Source: Dryococelus australis
Taxonomy: Eukaryota; Arthropoda; Insecta; Phasmatodea; Phasmatidae
Length of the DNA: 64,000 bases
Reading direction: 5' to 3'
Assembly: GCA_029891345.1 (NCBI GenBank)
Contig: CM056994.1
Span: 225,982,991-226,046,990, forward strand
Part shown: positions 1-11,400 of the stretch, in pieces
Numbering within the stretch: the stretch's first letter is position 1
Layout of the letters: each line of letters begins with the position of its first letter
The notes under the pieces: model-generated
Seen by the model: only the letters and a program-made list of their open reading frames with translations
The model's database searches: none
Told to the model about the DNA's origin: nothing
Made by a program: the position numbers and the translations under genes

Positions 1-1560
1 CTTACCAGGGGATACATCGGTCAATGAAGGTGGAACTGGTGCTAGCTGGCTGGAACCTGCAACTATGATGGAAGGTTTATGGATGTTGGTACCGTGCTGA
101 CCAACACTCCATGGACTCTTGGCTCCAGAACCTACGGTTAGCCATACCTTACCTCTGTACCCTGTATTAGATCATGTACTACGGGATATTCTCTGGCTAT
201 ATGAATGTGCACACGGAAATAAATATAATTAAATACTGGAGATGAAGGCCTCTCCAGAAGATGGGTGAGCTGCACACTGTCCTGTTCGACTTGCCTACTA
301 GGAGTAGGTAGGTTGAATATACACACTCGCTTGGCGGCGGTATAGGATACCTTTTGCTCCTTCCTATGTGAGCCATGCCTTCTACCAAAAGGCTTAGAGG
401 TTGAGTTCACACTTAAAGATATTTCTTGATGGCCGTGAACACAATACAAATCCCTGTCTAAGTGTAATAACAATTGTGGTTGCCGACACAAGCTCAGTGC
501 TCTAATCAGTCCCCCGCCACTGCCGTGCAGACCTAGAGAATTAAACTGTATGAGTCACCATCCTACCACTATTGGGTGAGGGTCAAAAAAGGGGTTAGGC
601 CTTCAGTATCAAGCAAATATCCCCGCCGGCACCGTATCTCTGGTTGGGATACAACTTGGGGTGACTGTCTCGCCCCTGTTGGATGAGTTTCTAGTGGTCA
701 GGGCTATACCGTTCTATCCCCTGGGGTCTAGAATGGGTGGCTGTCGAATGGTGTATGTATCAGACATACAAATTCCTGAACGGACACCGTAGTCCTAATC
801 TAAGGTTCATACTGGCGTAGCAAAACCCAGTCTCACTTGACAATGTACAATAAATATTATTTCTGGTGGTCAAGGGAAATACCTCTAGAACAGATACCCC
901 CAGTAAAAAGGAACTATCTGTATTAATTAGATGTAATAAATACAGTGACCCATGCTACCTCCTAACCAAGTAGAGAGTGAATATGGAAGTAACCTACGGT
1001 ATACAGATTTAGGCGACCTGTTCCTAAACTATCCAGTTGTCTAGTGGTGTTGGCTATGAAAACAACTCAATTGCAGCTACTCTATACAAGGGACGTCTAG
1101 ATGAAACAATAGAAAAAGAGTACCACTACTTTAAGAGCAGTGGGTTTAGTTGCTTCTACCAGCAAAGAGACGACTGCTGTTCCAGGAGGAGCAGCAACGG
1201 AAGGTGTAGTAAGTCTGCAGTGGTTGAAGACGAAAACCTTCTAGTAGCTGTTGGTAGTTGTCAACAATGGTAGCTTCTGGGAGCTGGTGGTGGTTGTCGA
1301 CAGAAGTCTCTGGTAACGACAATGTGGCTTCTGGGAAAGGCTGCAAGAGCCTCTGGTAACGTCAATTGCAGCAGCCTCTGCTGGCTGCCAAAGACTGTTG
1401 AGCAGTAGAAGGCCCCAGCACACTTTGTGTTAGAGCGAGCTACTGGAGAAAGAATCACTCACAAACCCGGGTGTGCACGGACTTATATAGTGCTCTCGAC
1501 CTCAGGCTAATGTCTGTCAAGGCAGGGTTAAAACCCCTGCTCTCTGTTTCTTTTATTCTG
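1..1560 (-). mobile_element. GC-rich LTR/leader-like retroelement fossil, copy A
   Basis: This stretch is far more GC-rich than the surrounding intron. Two blocks, about 610-760 and 1030-1500, align in order by eye with 33770-33910 and 34130-34500. On the minus strand a TATA-like CTATATAAG (1482-1490) is followed by a shared block starting near CCAGTAGCTCGC. That order (promoter, transcribed leader, then GC-rich sequence) fits an LTR and leader of a retroelement read on the minus strand. It is broken, has no recognisable coding domain, and runs off the left edge. The LTR reading is inference from repetition and promoter layout. Confidence 0.4.
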
Positions 1561-2195
1561 GGTACCTCGTGACAGTTGCGGGGCGCTTCATGGCAGATGA
1601 TGATGCTCGTGACAGAGAGTTGGGCACTTTGTAATAATTTTGTGCTGGTGAGTCATCACACTTCGGGAAAGCTGGCGCGAGAGGTGTGACGTGGCTTCAC
1701 ATATGATGGTTTGTTGACTCTCAGGCGGGGGAGGGGGGGAAGGCCATGCTTCTTGGTGGCTTTCGAAAACCTTATATTCACGTTGTTTAGAATCACCCTC
1801 CAAGGTACTGGCAATCTACAGACACTCGTGAAAGATGTTGCCGGGTTTGACCCTTCCTCGGATTACGTAAAAATACATAAGCCTGATGAGTTGTAGTCGT
1901 CATAGTATAACAGGAATGCGACATACGTCAATGCTGTAATGTTATTCCTTGTGGGGGACATCGCGTGAGTTTCGTAAAGCTCACGTGAGTTACCTCAAGA
2001 AGAATTTTTCTAGGGTTTAGGTTATTTTGTAATTTAGATTCTATGCTTTTATTTTTAGTTTATTTGATTTTTTGACTTTGTATTTGTTTTGTAACCATGC
2101 TTCCCTTTTCCTCTTAATTTTAGATTTGATTTTCTCTTTCTCAGCATCCCCTTGTTTGTTTGTTTATTTTTTCCCCGGGGCACGGTGGTTGAGTG
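1561..2195. other. No recognised gene
   Basis: Moderately GC-rich DNA grading into a T-rich tract at about 2030-2170. A short open stretch ends at 1896 after an acceptor-like CTACAG (about 1820), but its product is not recognisable. Confidence 0.4.
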
Positions 2196-2198
2196 TAA

Positions 2199-2522
2199 GG
2201 AAGGCGTCTGGCAGCAGCTGGAGTCGGTGCTGTTTCATCGAATTGGAACCTGCTGTACCGCAACCTCCCTGACTTCTACACCCTGCTGGTTGCAGCGTTA
2301 CAGGTGCTTGGTCATGCTTTCGTTGTTTGGACTCAGCTTTGGACTGATTTACTCTCCCAGGAAATGAGAAGACAAGACACTACACTACCACCTCTTGTCC
2401 TCTGGATGGAAGAGTGCTTGAGTAAAGTACTTGAACTGATTGACTTCAAGATTTTGTTTTATTTGTTACGTCAAGAATGTTTTGTTTCTTTGTATCCTCT
2501 ATGCCACTTTCTTCTTCTGTGA
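2199..2522 (+). CDS. Unrecognised coding-like exon candidate
   Basis: An open frame of 107 codons runs from just after a stop at 2196-2198 to a TGA at 2520-2522. The middle part (about residues 17-80) reads like a helical protein rich in Leu, Trp and acidic residues, for example YRNLPDFYTLLVAALQVLGH. The upstream half of the region looks equally protein-like in the neighbouring frame (WQQLESVLFHRIG), which hints at one frameshift near 2242. An AATAAA polyadenylation-type hexamer lies at about 2561, with T-rich UTR-like DNA beyond it. It could be the last exon of a plus-strand gene overlapping the torsin region, a decayed gene copy, or chance. I do not recognise a family. Confidence 0.28.
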   Translation, partial: GRRLAAAGVGAVSSNWNLLYRNLPDFYTLLVAALQVLGHAFVVWTQLWTDLLSQEMRRQDTTLPPLVLWMEECLSKVLELIDFKILFYLLRQECFVSLYPLCHFLLL

Positions 2523-5162
2523 TGTACTGTGTTTGTGTTGCTACTGTTGACTGACCTGAAATAAAGCTAGGGTGAAGAGTGATTTAGAAGGGAGAACTGC
2601 GCAGTTTGGGTGAACTGCATTAACATGTGCTGCTTTATTTAAAGTGTGTGAACTGCTACCTCACCTCCGGAGTGCTTTGGTTTGCCTCCCTCTCCTTTTT
2701 CCTTCTCTACTCTTTGGTATCTCCATCCTCCTGCGTATGCGTGGCCTTCTGCCTTGTACCTTGTGGTTGGTCATGGCATAATTTGAAGTGAACCGCCTTT
2801 GCATCAGCACAAGGCTCAGCCATTTCTACTCTGGTTGCCTAGTTGAGAATACCCTTCTGGTTATTCTACCTGCTTAAGGTTTACATCAGGACTTAGTTAA
2901 AATTTTAATCAGCATGTGAGCTGATAGTAACATAAGTGTGCACAGCAGAGACAACATATTTAAAAGTGGGTTCACCTTTAACATAATGTGTTGAGTGCTG
3001 GTTAGAATTCATTTGGAGTTTTCATAGTTGAGTATTCTAAATTTAGTTTGGCTTTAAAAGTAAGTATTTTAAAATTCCCTTTGGTGTAACTTACTAGCTG
3101 TGAAGCCCTAGAGCATAATTCCGTTTGCTGGTTTTGTAGCAGTTTGTGTAACTGCTTAAAAATAGTTTTTGTTAGGAGCCGAGTTATCTGGAAAAATGAT
3201 GGCCAGTCAAAAAGAGCCTTCATGGACTCGTATTCTTCCACTGCAGTTAAGTAACCCACCTTACTTAATTCTAGAAATTTTAAAAATATTATTAAGTCTC
3301 TTGCATTTTACAAAAATCAACGTCAAGTTTTATTCAGTTTTTTTAAGTGTGTTTGTACAAAGAAATCTTTTAAGCATGTTGGACTTTGATAGGCCTTTGG
3401 TGCTCCGGTATGCACTCAAGTTTTAATCTGTTATATTTTGAAGTATTTAAATTGAAGCAAACCTGTTATAATCTTGTTCCTTACCGAAGCCTTTTTAATG
3501 TATAAGAATTTTCTAAGTATTAGCCTCATAAAGTTCTTTTGTTTGCATTGGTTTCAGTTATATGAAAGAGTTTGTACATTATTCATAAAATTTCAACATT
3601 TTTAATTTTATTCAGTTCCCAGCTTTGATTAGCCAGCAAGTAGGCACCTGGGTAGTGGTTTTAAAGGGTCATTTTTAAATTGTTAAAGTTTATAAAGAAT
3701 CTGTTTGAAATTTTTTGTACTACAGGGTCTTGATATTATAAATAAAAACATTTTTGAAAGGAACGCCACAAGATGCCTAGGATAAGAGTACATTTGGACC
3801 GCGGGAATCTGTTTTGTTACGCAGGGTGGCCAGAGCTATTCAATAAACAGCAAACTCAATATGTATTCCTGTGGCCAGTTATTAAACAGTCTAACGTAGT
3901 GAAAGGTGAACAACACTTTAAGAAAATGGTGAATGGGTGAGCAATGGTACACTCTACTCACTATTTCAGTGATAATTTCGTGGGTATCACATTAACATGA
4001 AGGACTTAGAATGTGAACCGTGGAAAAGATATTTCAATATGCCATGTTCCACATGCTGATAAATCACCTACATGTCTCATCCTGAAACACCCATGTGGTG
4101 TATTTGTATCCACGACATTCAGCCTGTCTAAAGGACCCACCAAGATTTTTTTCAAGGAGAGACAAATCAATGTCTCTACAACTGCTCAAGAAACACACCA
4201 ATACTCTTGGATGCTGTGTATAGTATCTAAGCATCTTGTCTGGACAAATGTTGTCAATCTGTGGAGTCCTTCAGCCTGCAATAAGGAAGGTAAAGAAGAT
4301 TGAAAAAAAAAAAAAAAGTTAGGATCAAATTCCAAAGACCAGGAATTCCAATGCATTGACATCAATATTGCATCTAAATGGAGCCTGTCCCTACAACCTC
4401 GGGGCATTTTAGATGCCATCCTCACGGAGGTTGCCAACTTTCTTGTCAACAGTATGATGCCGCAAAAACACTTGCCAGCAACACAGTCAACATTAATATA
4501 ATCTCCCCGACGACTTATGATTACAACTGTGCAGAGTGAAGAACCACAATACGAAGTTTGCTTACATGAACTTACGTACACCCAGTGAAATCTTTCACGA
4601 CGAGTTTCCCCAACACTGTCCCCCTCAAATGAACTGAAGCCTACAGTTCACAACATCGCCCTGCATTTCTAAAACGAACAAACAATATAATTTGTAGCAG
4701 TGGATTCAGCTCCAGTAAAAGGGTGTGGGCAAATTCTATACATAACGGAGATGCATTCAGATTATCTAAACAGGCCCAATTAATCTGTCAAGCTCTACGA
4801 GGAGACAATTGATGAAGAGCTTGCATGTCATGCTGAGGTTGCACTTCACCCTGGGGACAAACCCATTCACATCAGGAAGGCACACATAGCAGTGTGTAAG
4901 TAGTAAAAAAACAAATCACAAAGATTTGCAAGACATGGATTTGTTACATAAGGAACCTACACAAATGTTAAAACATTTCATGCTCCTGATTAGAACTATG
5001 TTCATTGAATGATTATAGTTATACATCAGTTACAGTAAATGTCTGGGAAAAAAATACAAAAAAACTTAAAACATACATCGAATCTCCATGACTAACTGGA
5101 ATATAAAAGTTTTAACTTCAGCAATCAACATATTTTCACTTTTGTAATAATTCCAATCATAC
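2523..5162. other. Torsin intron 3, with weak coding-like patches
   Basis: Mostly T-rich DNA, with an AATAAA-type hexamer near 3740. Between about 4330 and 4915 two plus-strand patches read like protein: one containing CIDINIASKWSLSLQPRG and one ending KPIHIRKAHIAVC just before a stop. They are in different frames and broken by stops. No family was recognised; they may be an old repeat. Confidence 0.3.
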
Positions 5163-5314
5163 CTGAAATCCACACCATCAATTTGTTCATGGAAATCCAG
5201 GAAAGGTTTCACACCATCCAAAACTCCTCCTGGCATTTTATCAACTTCGTCAAACACAAATAAGGACTGCCCACATGAGCTGACATTTCCTCTAATCCAG
5301 TCTTGCAGGTGCAT
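5163..5314 (-). CDS. Torsin: Torsin, exon 3 (Walker B)
   Basis: The 152-bp exon encodes residues 151-200 plus two bases. Walker B is LFVFDEVDKM at 168-177, with Asp172 and the catalytic Glu173 present (Glu171 in human TOR1A). The Asn-Val-Ser sequon at 160-162 matches the human N158 glycosylation site, and KPFLDF at 186-191 is also conserved. The acceptor is TGTTGGCAG ending at 5315; the donor is TTCAG|GTATGA at 5162/5161, phase 2. The next expected part is sensor 1 (FLSN-type). I found no match in the remaining 5.1 kb to the left, so exons 4 onward (about 130 residues) should lie outside the window. The linkage to exon 2 over 33 kb rests on matching phase and continuous family alignment. Confidence 0.9.
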
Positions 5315-6300
5315 CTGCCAACACAATGCATGCAACTCACTCACAGTAGAAAACTGCACAGCTTAACAATCTGTCACAACCCCAATAAATAATGAAGTAA
5401 CTTTACACTGTGTATAAAAACTTTTCATCTACACTTTTGCAGACATTAACTACTTGTGGAATATGCCTCCAGTGATTAGTATTACCATGTTGCCTTCTCA
5501 ATTAAGCAGTTTAAGTACGGTAAAGAAACACTTAGGAAAAGTGATATAAATGTGTTATCAGTAAGTAAATTACAAGGAGTAATGTTCAGAGTTAATTTGT
5601 GTCTATGTGAGCAAGGTCCCTTTCTAACCACAATGTTTCAATGCCATTCTAGGCCAAAACTGTACAGATTATACCGGGTCTACACGAACAAATGATGACA
5701 ACATCAGAGTGGGGTAGTGAGTAAAAATGGAGCATATTTCATCAAGGAACAAATTGTTTAACATCCATAGTTAACCTGCTATTGTCCATTACATGTAAGT
5801 GGGTTAAAATCTGACAGAGAATGTGACCAACCTACAGATTATGTAAACAGTAAATGCTCTTGTTTGTAGAGTATAGTATCAGCTGATGAATTACTATGGG
5901 ATGCATGTTGTTACGTTGGCGATTTTGAAGATGGTTTTAGAAAAAAATAGTACTTGGAACAAAAAGTTGTAATTTAAAATTTAAATTATACTTGCAACAT
6001 TTACGGTTTAAATTATGTTTTTAAAGCAATATTAAATTTTTTTTGGATTTTATTGAATGAACTTTAAAAACAAGCTTAGGCGCCTGGCAGTAAAGAGGCA
6101 GCACTTTGCTGGGAAGCAAAATGGCTCAAGTCACGAATAGGTATATAACACCCACAAAAGTTTTGCATTGTACGAAAAAATCTGCTACCATACAGCCAGG
6201 TTAGATACACCGATTTCATTGTGATTATATCATATTATTCATATAATAGCATTTCTTCTTGAAGGGTTTGTCATAAATTAATGCAAAAATACTTCAACCA
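5315..6300. other. AT-rich intronic DNA, nothing recognised
   Basis: Start of torsin intron 2 as read from exon 3 (the 3' end of the intron). No repeat, ORF or RNA gene stands out. Confidence 0.5.
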
Positions 6301-6304
6301 AAAT

Positions 6305-6427
6305 AATTTTTTCAGCACTTCACAGGTGTAGTCTTCAATTCAGGTTTAAATATTTTTCCCTCAAAAATATTTTTTTAGGAAGGGGTCGTCTTAGATTCAG
6401 GGTTGTCTTCCTTTCGGGTAAATGCGG
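6305..6427. mobile_element. Pogo/Tigger-like terminal remnant
   Basis: Read on the minus strand, the segment starts with GCATTTACCCGAAAGGAAGA and goes on to AAGACGACCCC. This resembles the TTTACCCGAATATAAGACGA-type ends of TcMar-Tigger elements, which repeat the AAGACGACCC motif twice as here. Only one end is seen and no target duplication can be shown. Confidence 0.35.
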
Positions 6428-7048
6428 TTTGATATTCCTGGTAGTTAAAGAATTTGCAGTCAATTTTTGTGAAGTATTCAATAATGTTTCGCAGTACAAA
6501 ACACTTCTTCCATGAAAAGGACTACATACATACAATTTGCGCTTGAACACTTTTCAGTGTACGTACTGGGAAGTATTAAAACATTTTATAATTCCAATTT
6601 AATTTATTTGAAAAGACAGTATTTGTGAAGTAAAAAGAAAATTACCCATTACAGTCATTGTAAAGTAATTAATAGTTTGTGACTTAATGGTATTAAAAGA
6701 ATTCTTGGCTAGAAAATGCAAAAATTATTCAATTTTTAAGGAATAGCAAGAAATGTTGAGTATTACATTAGAACTGCAGAGGTCCTGCTCTATTTCATTA
6801 TCATTTGTGTTTATTGTTGTGCACTTTGGAATTGTACAATTTTTCTTGGAACTAAGATAATCGAGAATCAAATAATCAAGCATTTGTGCTTCTTAAGAGT
6901 AATAATCGAGAATTGATAATTGAGAAAAAACTTTAATAGTCCCATCTCTAATTGTGGCTGTGCTACTTTTCTAGAACTGTTAAAATTTACCCCACTTACA
7001 TGAAACAGACAATAATAGGACTGGCAAAGTGCAGGGGTTGGTATGCAA
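6428..7048. other. AT-rich intronic DNA, nothing recognised
   Basis: AT-rich with runs resembling ATAATCGAGAAT repeated near 6858-6925. No gene or full repeat identified. Confidence 0.4.
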
Positions 7049-7301
7049 TAGTGATGGCCCGATAGACGATATATGATATTGGTATTATCAGTACATTTAC
7101 CATTATCGAAGATCGGCACCAAAATATTGGCACATTGGTAATGGCCATTCTAACCTCAACCTGCAGGGTTACTGTCGCGAATTTTATCCGTTTTCACTTA
7201 TATTTTTATGCTAAATCGGATCTACGGATAAACACTCGAAGCAGCGGATAATTCAATCACCAAACACTAAATCATAAATATTTACCAGAATCCCAACACT
7301 T

Positions 7302-7432
7302 CTACTACTAAGAATTATTCCATCACTTTTAACATGGCAATGCCAGTTCCGCGGCAACGCTTAGAGCTACGGAGTGTTGCCGCAGAACTCGCATAGCCAT
7401 GTTAAAAGTGATGGAATAATTCATAGTAGTAG
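7302..7432. repeat. Long near-perfect inverted repeat (hairpin), 59-bp arms
   Basis: The left arm 7302-7360 and right arm 7374-7432 are reverse complements at 54 of 59 positions, separated by a 13-nt loop (7361-7373). The five mismatches are scattered. The outer 26 bp after the first ten (7313-7338 against 7396-7421) pair without a mismatch. A transcript of either strand would fold into a long stem of the size seen in pre-miRNA-like or siRNA-producing foldbacks. It may instead be a foldback insertion or part of the hAT-like element's interior. Confidence 0.85.
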
Positions 7433-7547
7433 CGGGTAGCAGTCCCCCGCCCCCAATGTTAGTGTGAGGGTTTCGGTTAGTATAGAAGCAGGTTGCAGGT
7501 ATAGTTTTATTCACTTAGTTCCATGTCATTAGATAAGACACATCACA

Positions 7548-7942
7548 ATGTTTTGGAGGCATTCACGTACCGGTTATTACCCTAGGAAGGTATACTGTAG
7601 TATTTTGTCGTTTTCAAAGGATGTTACTAAAGATGATAGGTCTTGGACTGTTAAAATTGTTGATGCAAAAGGAAGTTTTTTTTGCCATTTTTGTATCATT
7701 TTGGTCTTCAAGGAATTACTGCTAAGGCCGGTAGTGGTTTGTTGGAAATGTGTTTCTTCAGAAAGCCGCAGCATGAAAAGGACTCTGCTCCTCAGGAAAT
7801 TAGTGACATCAATACTCATGATATAATATGCTGGAAGACTTTTCCAGTTCATGAAGAGAAGGTGGACAATACTGCTGTTACTAGTGCCTTTGGTTACACT
7901 TTGCTATCTTCGCGTAAGAAGATGAAGTTCATAAGTTATTAA
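7548..7942 (+). pseudogene. Unrecognised coding-like stretch inside the hAT-like element
   Basis: Two overlapping plus-strand frames, 7548-7826 and 7682-7942, look like one protein that changes frame near the run of eight T at about 7676-7683. The first part contains FSKDVTKDDRSWTVKIVDAK and the second EISDINTHDIICWKTFPVHE, ending with a basic SSRKKMKF tail and a TAA. Codon use and residue composition look real, but I recognise no transposase or host family. It may be a remnant of the element's own second protein or a captured host sequence. Confidence 0.35.
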
Positions 7943-9543
7943 TGTTTTTAAATGTAAATTTTTTACTATTGAAAAATGTATTATTTTAACATTAGTCAAT
8001 GCAAGAAGAGGAGCTAAATTTGCACAGTAACATCCTTAATAATTTTCTGTATTTACGTACCTGTAAAACTTTTGTTGACGTGAATGAAAAATACACAATT
8101 TTGCTATTACAGGATTTTACAGGATATTTCATTGTCAAGTACAGGACTTTATAACCATTCTTGTTGGCATCCCTGACCTAAAGTATTTTCTCTCCTCTGC
8201 TGCACACTTAATTCCTCAACTCTTAATATCTGGATGCAGCAATGCGACTGAAAAGAATATTAATTTTTTAAATGTTGATAAGCAATTGACAAAAAACTCT
8301 ACCTAAAAAAACTGGTAAAAATTTGAGAAAGCCACTGCAATTTAGCTGACTAAATTTACAATTCCCTTTACACAAAAACAAATTAGAATGTACATGCCCA
8401 TCACTATTTTTCACTTCATGGATTAAATTTTTATTTTTGGTAAAAGCAGTCTTACGTTTGACATACATTTATTTGTCAAGGTAAACTAAATGATCGTGAC
8501 TAGTACCAATGAGCGCACACCAAAATTATGTCCAAAAAATAAATATTGTAGCAAACTATTTAAAAAAAGATATACCTATGACTCAGTGGTATTTGAATAT
8601 TGGTTTTGAGCTTAAATCATAGTTTACTGCTACAAGTAAATTTTATTTATTAATGTTTCAGTTTTCACATAAGAATTAAAAATACTAGATGCAAGCCTCA
8701 CTAACGCTGCACAGCAATGAGTGTAGTAGTGTGTTGAGTAATATTACACATGTTGGCAATTCTTCAGAAGTTCAGAGTTCAGTATTTACAAATGCTATCC
8801 GAAAAGCTATTTTCATGTTTACATTTTGTAATACTTAGTGGTAAAGGAAGAAATGTTGCAAAAGTTTAACCATTTTTTCAGAAAATAAATGTTTTAGTGC
8901 AAATTGATTGCGTGAATCACCACTACTGAGCTATACAAACATACAATGGCACCAAAAAGCAATAATTGACTGCATTTCACGGTGAAATCCAGTGATAAAA
9001 TGAAAGCTTTATGCTTCCATTGCTCTAAATTGGGTCGCTGTTGCAAAAGTCTCTCTAATTCCACACTACTAATCTCAGAACACTTAGGACATAGCCTGTC
9101 TCGTCCTTTGTGTGCGCGCCTGTCAACTACTACTCTGTCAATACTTGAATTCCTGTCTTTCACATATTTTTTGTACCCTAGCAGCCATCTTGCAACCTTA
9201 ACTTTGTTTTATAATAGGTTATAGCAAGCCATAATTTTGTAAATATGTAAAACTATTTTTTCTGCTGTTTTAATATTCCAGGTATAAAGTAAATCCCACT
9301 TCACAACATGTCCTTTTAGCTTCATGCAAACAAAACTTTTCCAGGTAGCTGTTTCCTCTCATACACTTTAGTGACAAATGTCTGTGTATAGTATGATAAC
9401 TCAAAATATTGGTTTACAGGTATCGGATCAGTAAAATTCTAAATATCAAAACCTGCATCGGAATTGGGTTTTTTCAGTATCAGGCCATCACTAGATGCAA
9501 CTAGATGAACATGGCGTTGTAACCAGCCTGCGAGTGATTCTGC

Positions 9544-10060
9544 ACACGTGATAAAACCACTCAGTACCACATGGTCTCAGTCTCAGCGGTGCTACATATC
9601 TCCAGTTTCTGAGAGCATGTTACTGGAATACTTGGAGGATGTACCATTAGGTGCTCGTAAGGTGATGTGGTTGCAGCAGGATGGGACCCTACCTCATTTC
9701 GCCATTGCTGTTTGCTGGCACCTCAATGTGCACTCCCTATACCGGTAGATACATAGGTAGGGGAGGCCCCACAGCATGGCCACCATGCTCCTCTAACGTC
9801 ACACCACCTAACTTCTGGCTCTGAGGCCACATTAAATTGGTGTATACCACACCACTTGACACAAGGGATGAGATCATGACAGGAATACAGAGAGCAGTTT
9901 GACACCATCAATGCCACACCAGAAACATTTGCAATGTGCATTGCAACATACTTCAGCACTGCACTGTCTGTGTAGCCAATGGTGGCCCACACTTTGAACA
10001 GACACTGTGAGCCCCATGCCTTCTGCCCATACGTGTAAATAAATTGTCATTTCATCACAC
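9544..10060 (+). pseudogene. Mariner-type (DUF4817-like) transposase C-terminal remnant
   Basis: From about 9619 the plus strand reads LLEYLEDVPLGARKVMWLQQ, then DGTLPHFA, the region around the second catalytic Asp of mariner-like transposases in the DUF4817-containing group. After a frame change near 9745 the conserved GRGGPTAWPP and the TPPNFWL segment (third acidic region) follow, and the normal C-terminal pattern GGPHFEQTL ends near 10010. There are several stops and at least one frameshift, and the N-terminal two-thirds is missing. Relatives of this family are common in insects. It abuts the hAT-like right end. Confidence 0.6.
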
Positions 10061-11400
10061 TGCATGTTGCCTAATTATTGTGGTTGCACATACCTGCCCC
10101 TCACATTGCCACTGCCATTGTCGGTTAACTATGGTTCCATTTGTGCTCATTTACCCCACTCTGGTTTTATTATTTGTTTAATTACACCTGGTCTTTCAGC
10201 AGGTTTTCATTTTTCTACTAACAATTTGCCTAAAACTCAAGTTAATATGATACAAGGCATGGAACACACAAAAATAAACCAACTAAAAAAAACATACGAA
10301 AAATGTATTCACAGTTGCTTAAGTCACCTATTTAAGTGTATAGCAACATACAGGGCAACAGCACTCATTGAGTTCACTTACGTTGCATCATTTTGTTATT
10401 TTCACTGGTATGCCACAAAACTTTCATCAATTGTATAACTCTTAGCACAGTTACAATCTTGGTACAGTAATTTCATTTACTACGCTGGGATTACTTTTTC
10501 TGTATTTTAAGAAAATTCCAAAAGTGAAATAATTTTGTTTAAACCTACCGACATCACTGCCTGGATAAAGGCTTATCTAATAATGAAATCATTTCCAAAA
10601 TGAAACCACAAAACTTGGCCTTCCTGTCCCATTATATTTCACTTCAAGAACACTGTTTTCACCAACAGTAAGAAAGGCTATGCAGCAGTGGAGCACACAT
10701 TTCACGACCTTCAAAAATGCTTACTAACGAACTCCACTGCATTACAAATACTCATAAACAAATAAAAGAGAATTGTTACCAAGTGTAGTATTATTAAGAG
10801 TGTGTGGGACATACATTATCACTATGATATTACCAATATTCTACACGTTTATGGAGGCCATTAAAAAATCCATGGAAGGGCATTCTCACACAACTGTTTT
10901 TAATAACTTCATAAATATTTGACCAGAGTGATGTGTTTCCATCAAAATATTTCTGACAGCACAAGACATTGTGCAAAATTAATACTCCAGCATGGGAAAA
11001 TAATGGCTCACACAGTTGGATAAAGCCATTATCTAAAATTGCACTTTCTTAGTTTTTCAAAAACCTGTGAATTTCAACTGACGTATTTGCAGCTCATTTA
11101 TGTACCACACCCTCTTAACCTCTTTCCTGTTCAATTAAAATGCTCTAAAACTAATTACTTTTTTACACTTTACAGTTTCTCTATTTACCGGTTGAGTGAC
11201 ATATCGTGTGGGATAACATTCTTTGGATTCATATATCCCAAGATATGAATTTATAAAAACAGGCCAAATGTTTTACTTGAGTATACTTTGGCATCACAAA
11301 AATGTTAATTGAAAATGTTCATTGATACTTTTAAAAATATACGTACATATATATATATATAGAACATTGTTAACTTCCAGAAATCAAAAACCTAAACATC
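10061..11400. other. AT-rich intronic DNA, nothing recognised
   Basis: An open frame of 124 codons at 10064-10438 shows no domain. A short AT repeat lies at 11344-11361. No mobile element end was found. Confidence 0.4.

Larger units (their letters stand above)
7049..9494. mobile_element. hAT-like DNA transposon, about 2.4 kb
   Basis: The left end reads TAGTGATGGCCCGATA and the right end, in inverse, AGTGATGGCCTGATA, giving terminal inverted repeats of about 15 bp. The flanks are GTATGCAA on the left and AGATGCAA on the right, an imperfect 8-bp target duplication (6 of 8). TIRs of the form YAGTGATGG with 8-bp duplications are typical of the hAT superfamily. No hAT transposase (BED finger, dimerisation domain) is seen, so the copy is non-autonomous or decayed. 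It contains the hairpin at 7302-7432 and an unrecognised coding-like stretch at 7548-7942. The mariner-type remnant begins about 50 bp beyond its right end. Confidence 0.55.

Noticed and set aside
4186-4581. 131-codon minus-strand frame as torsin exon 4
   Set aside because: It has none of the sensor-1 or later torsin motifs.
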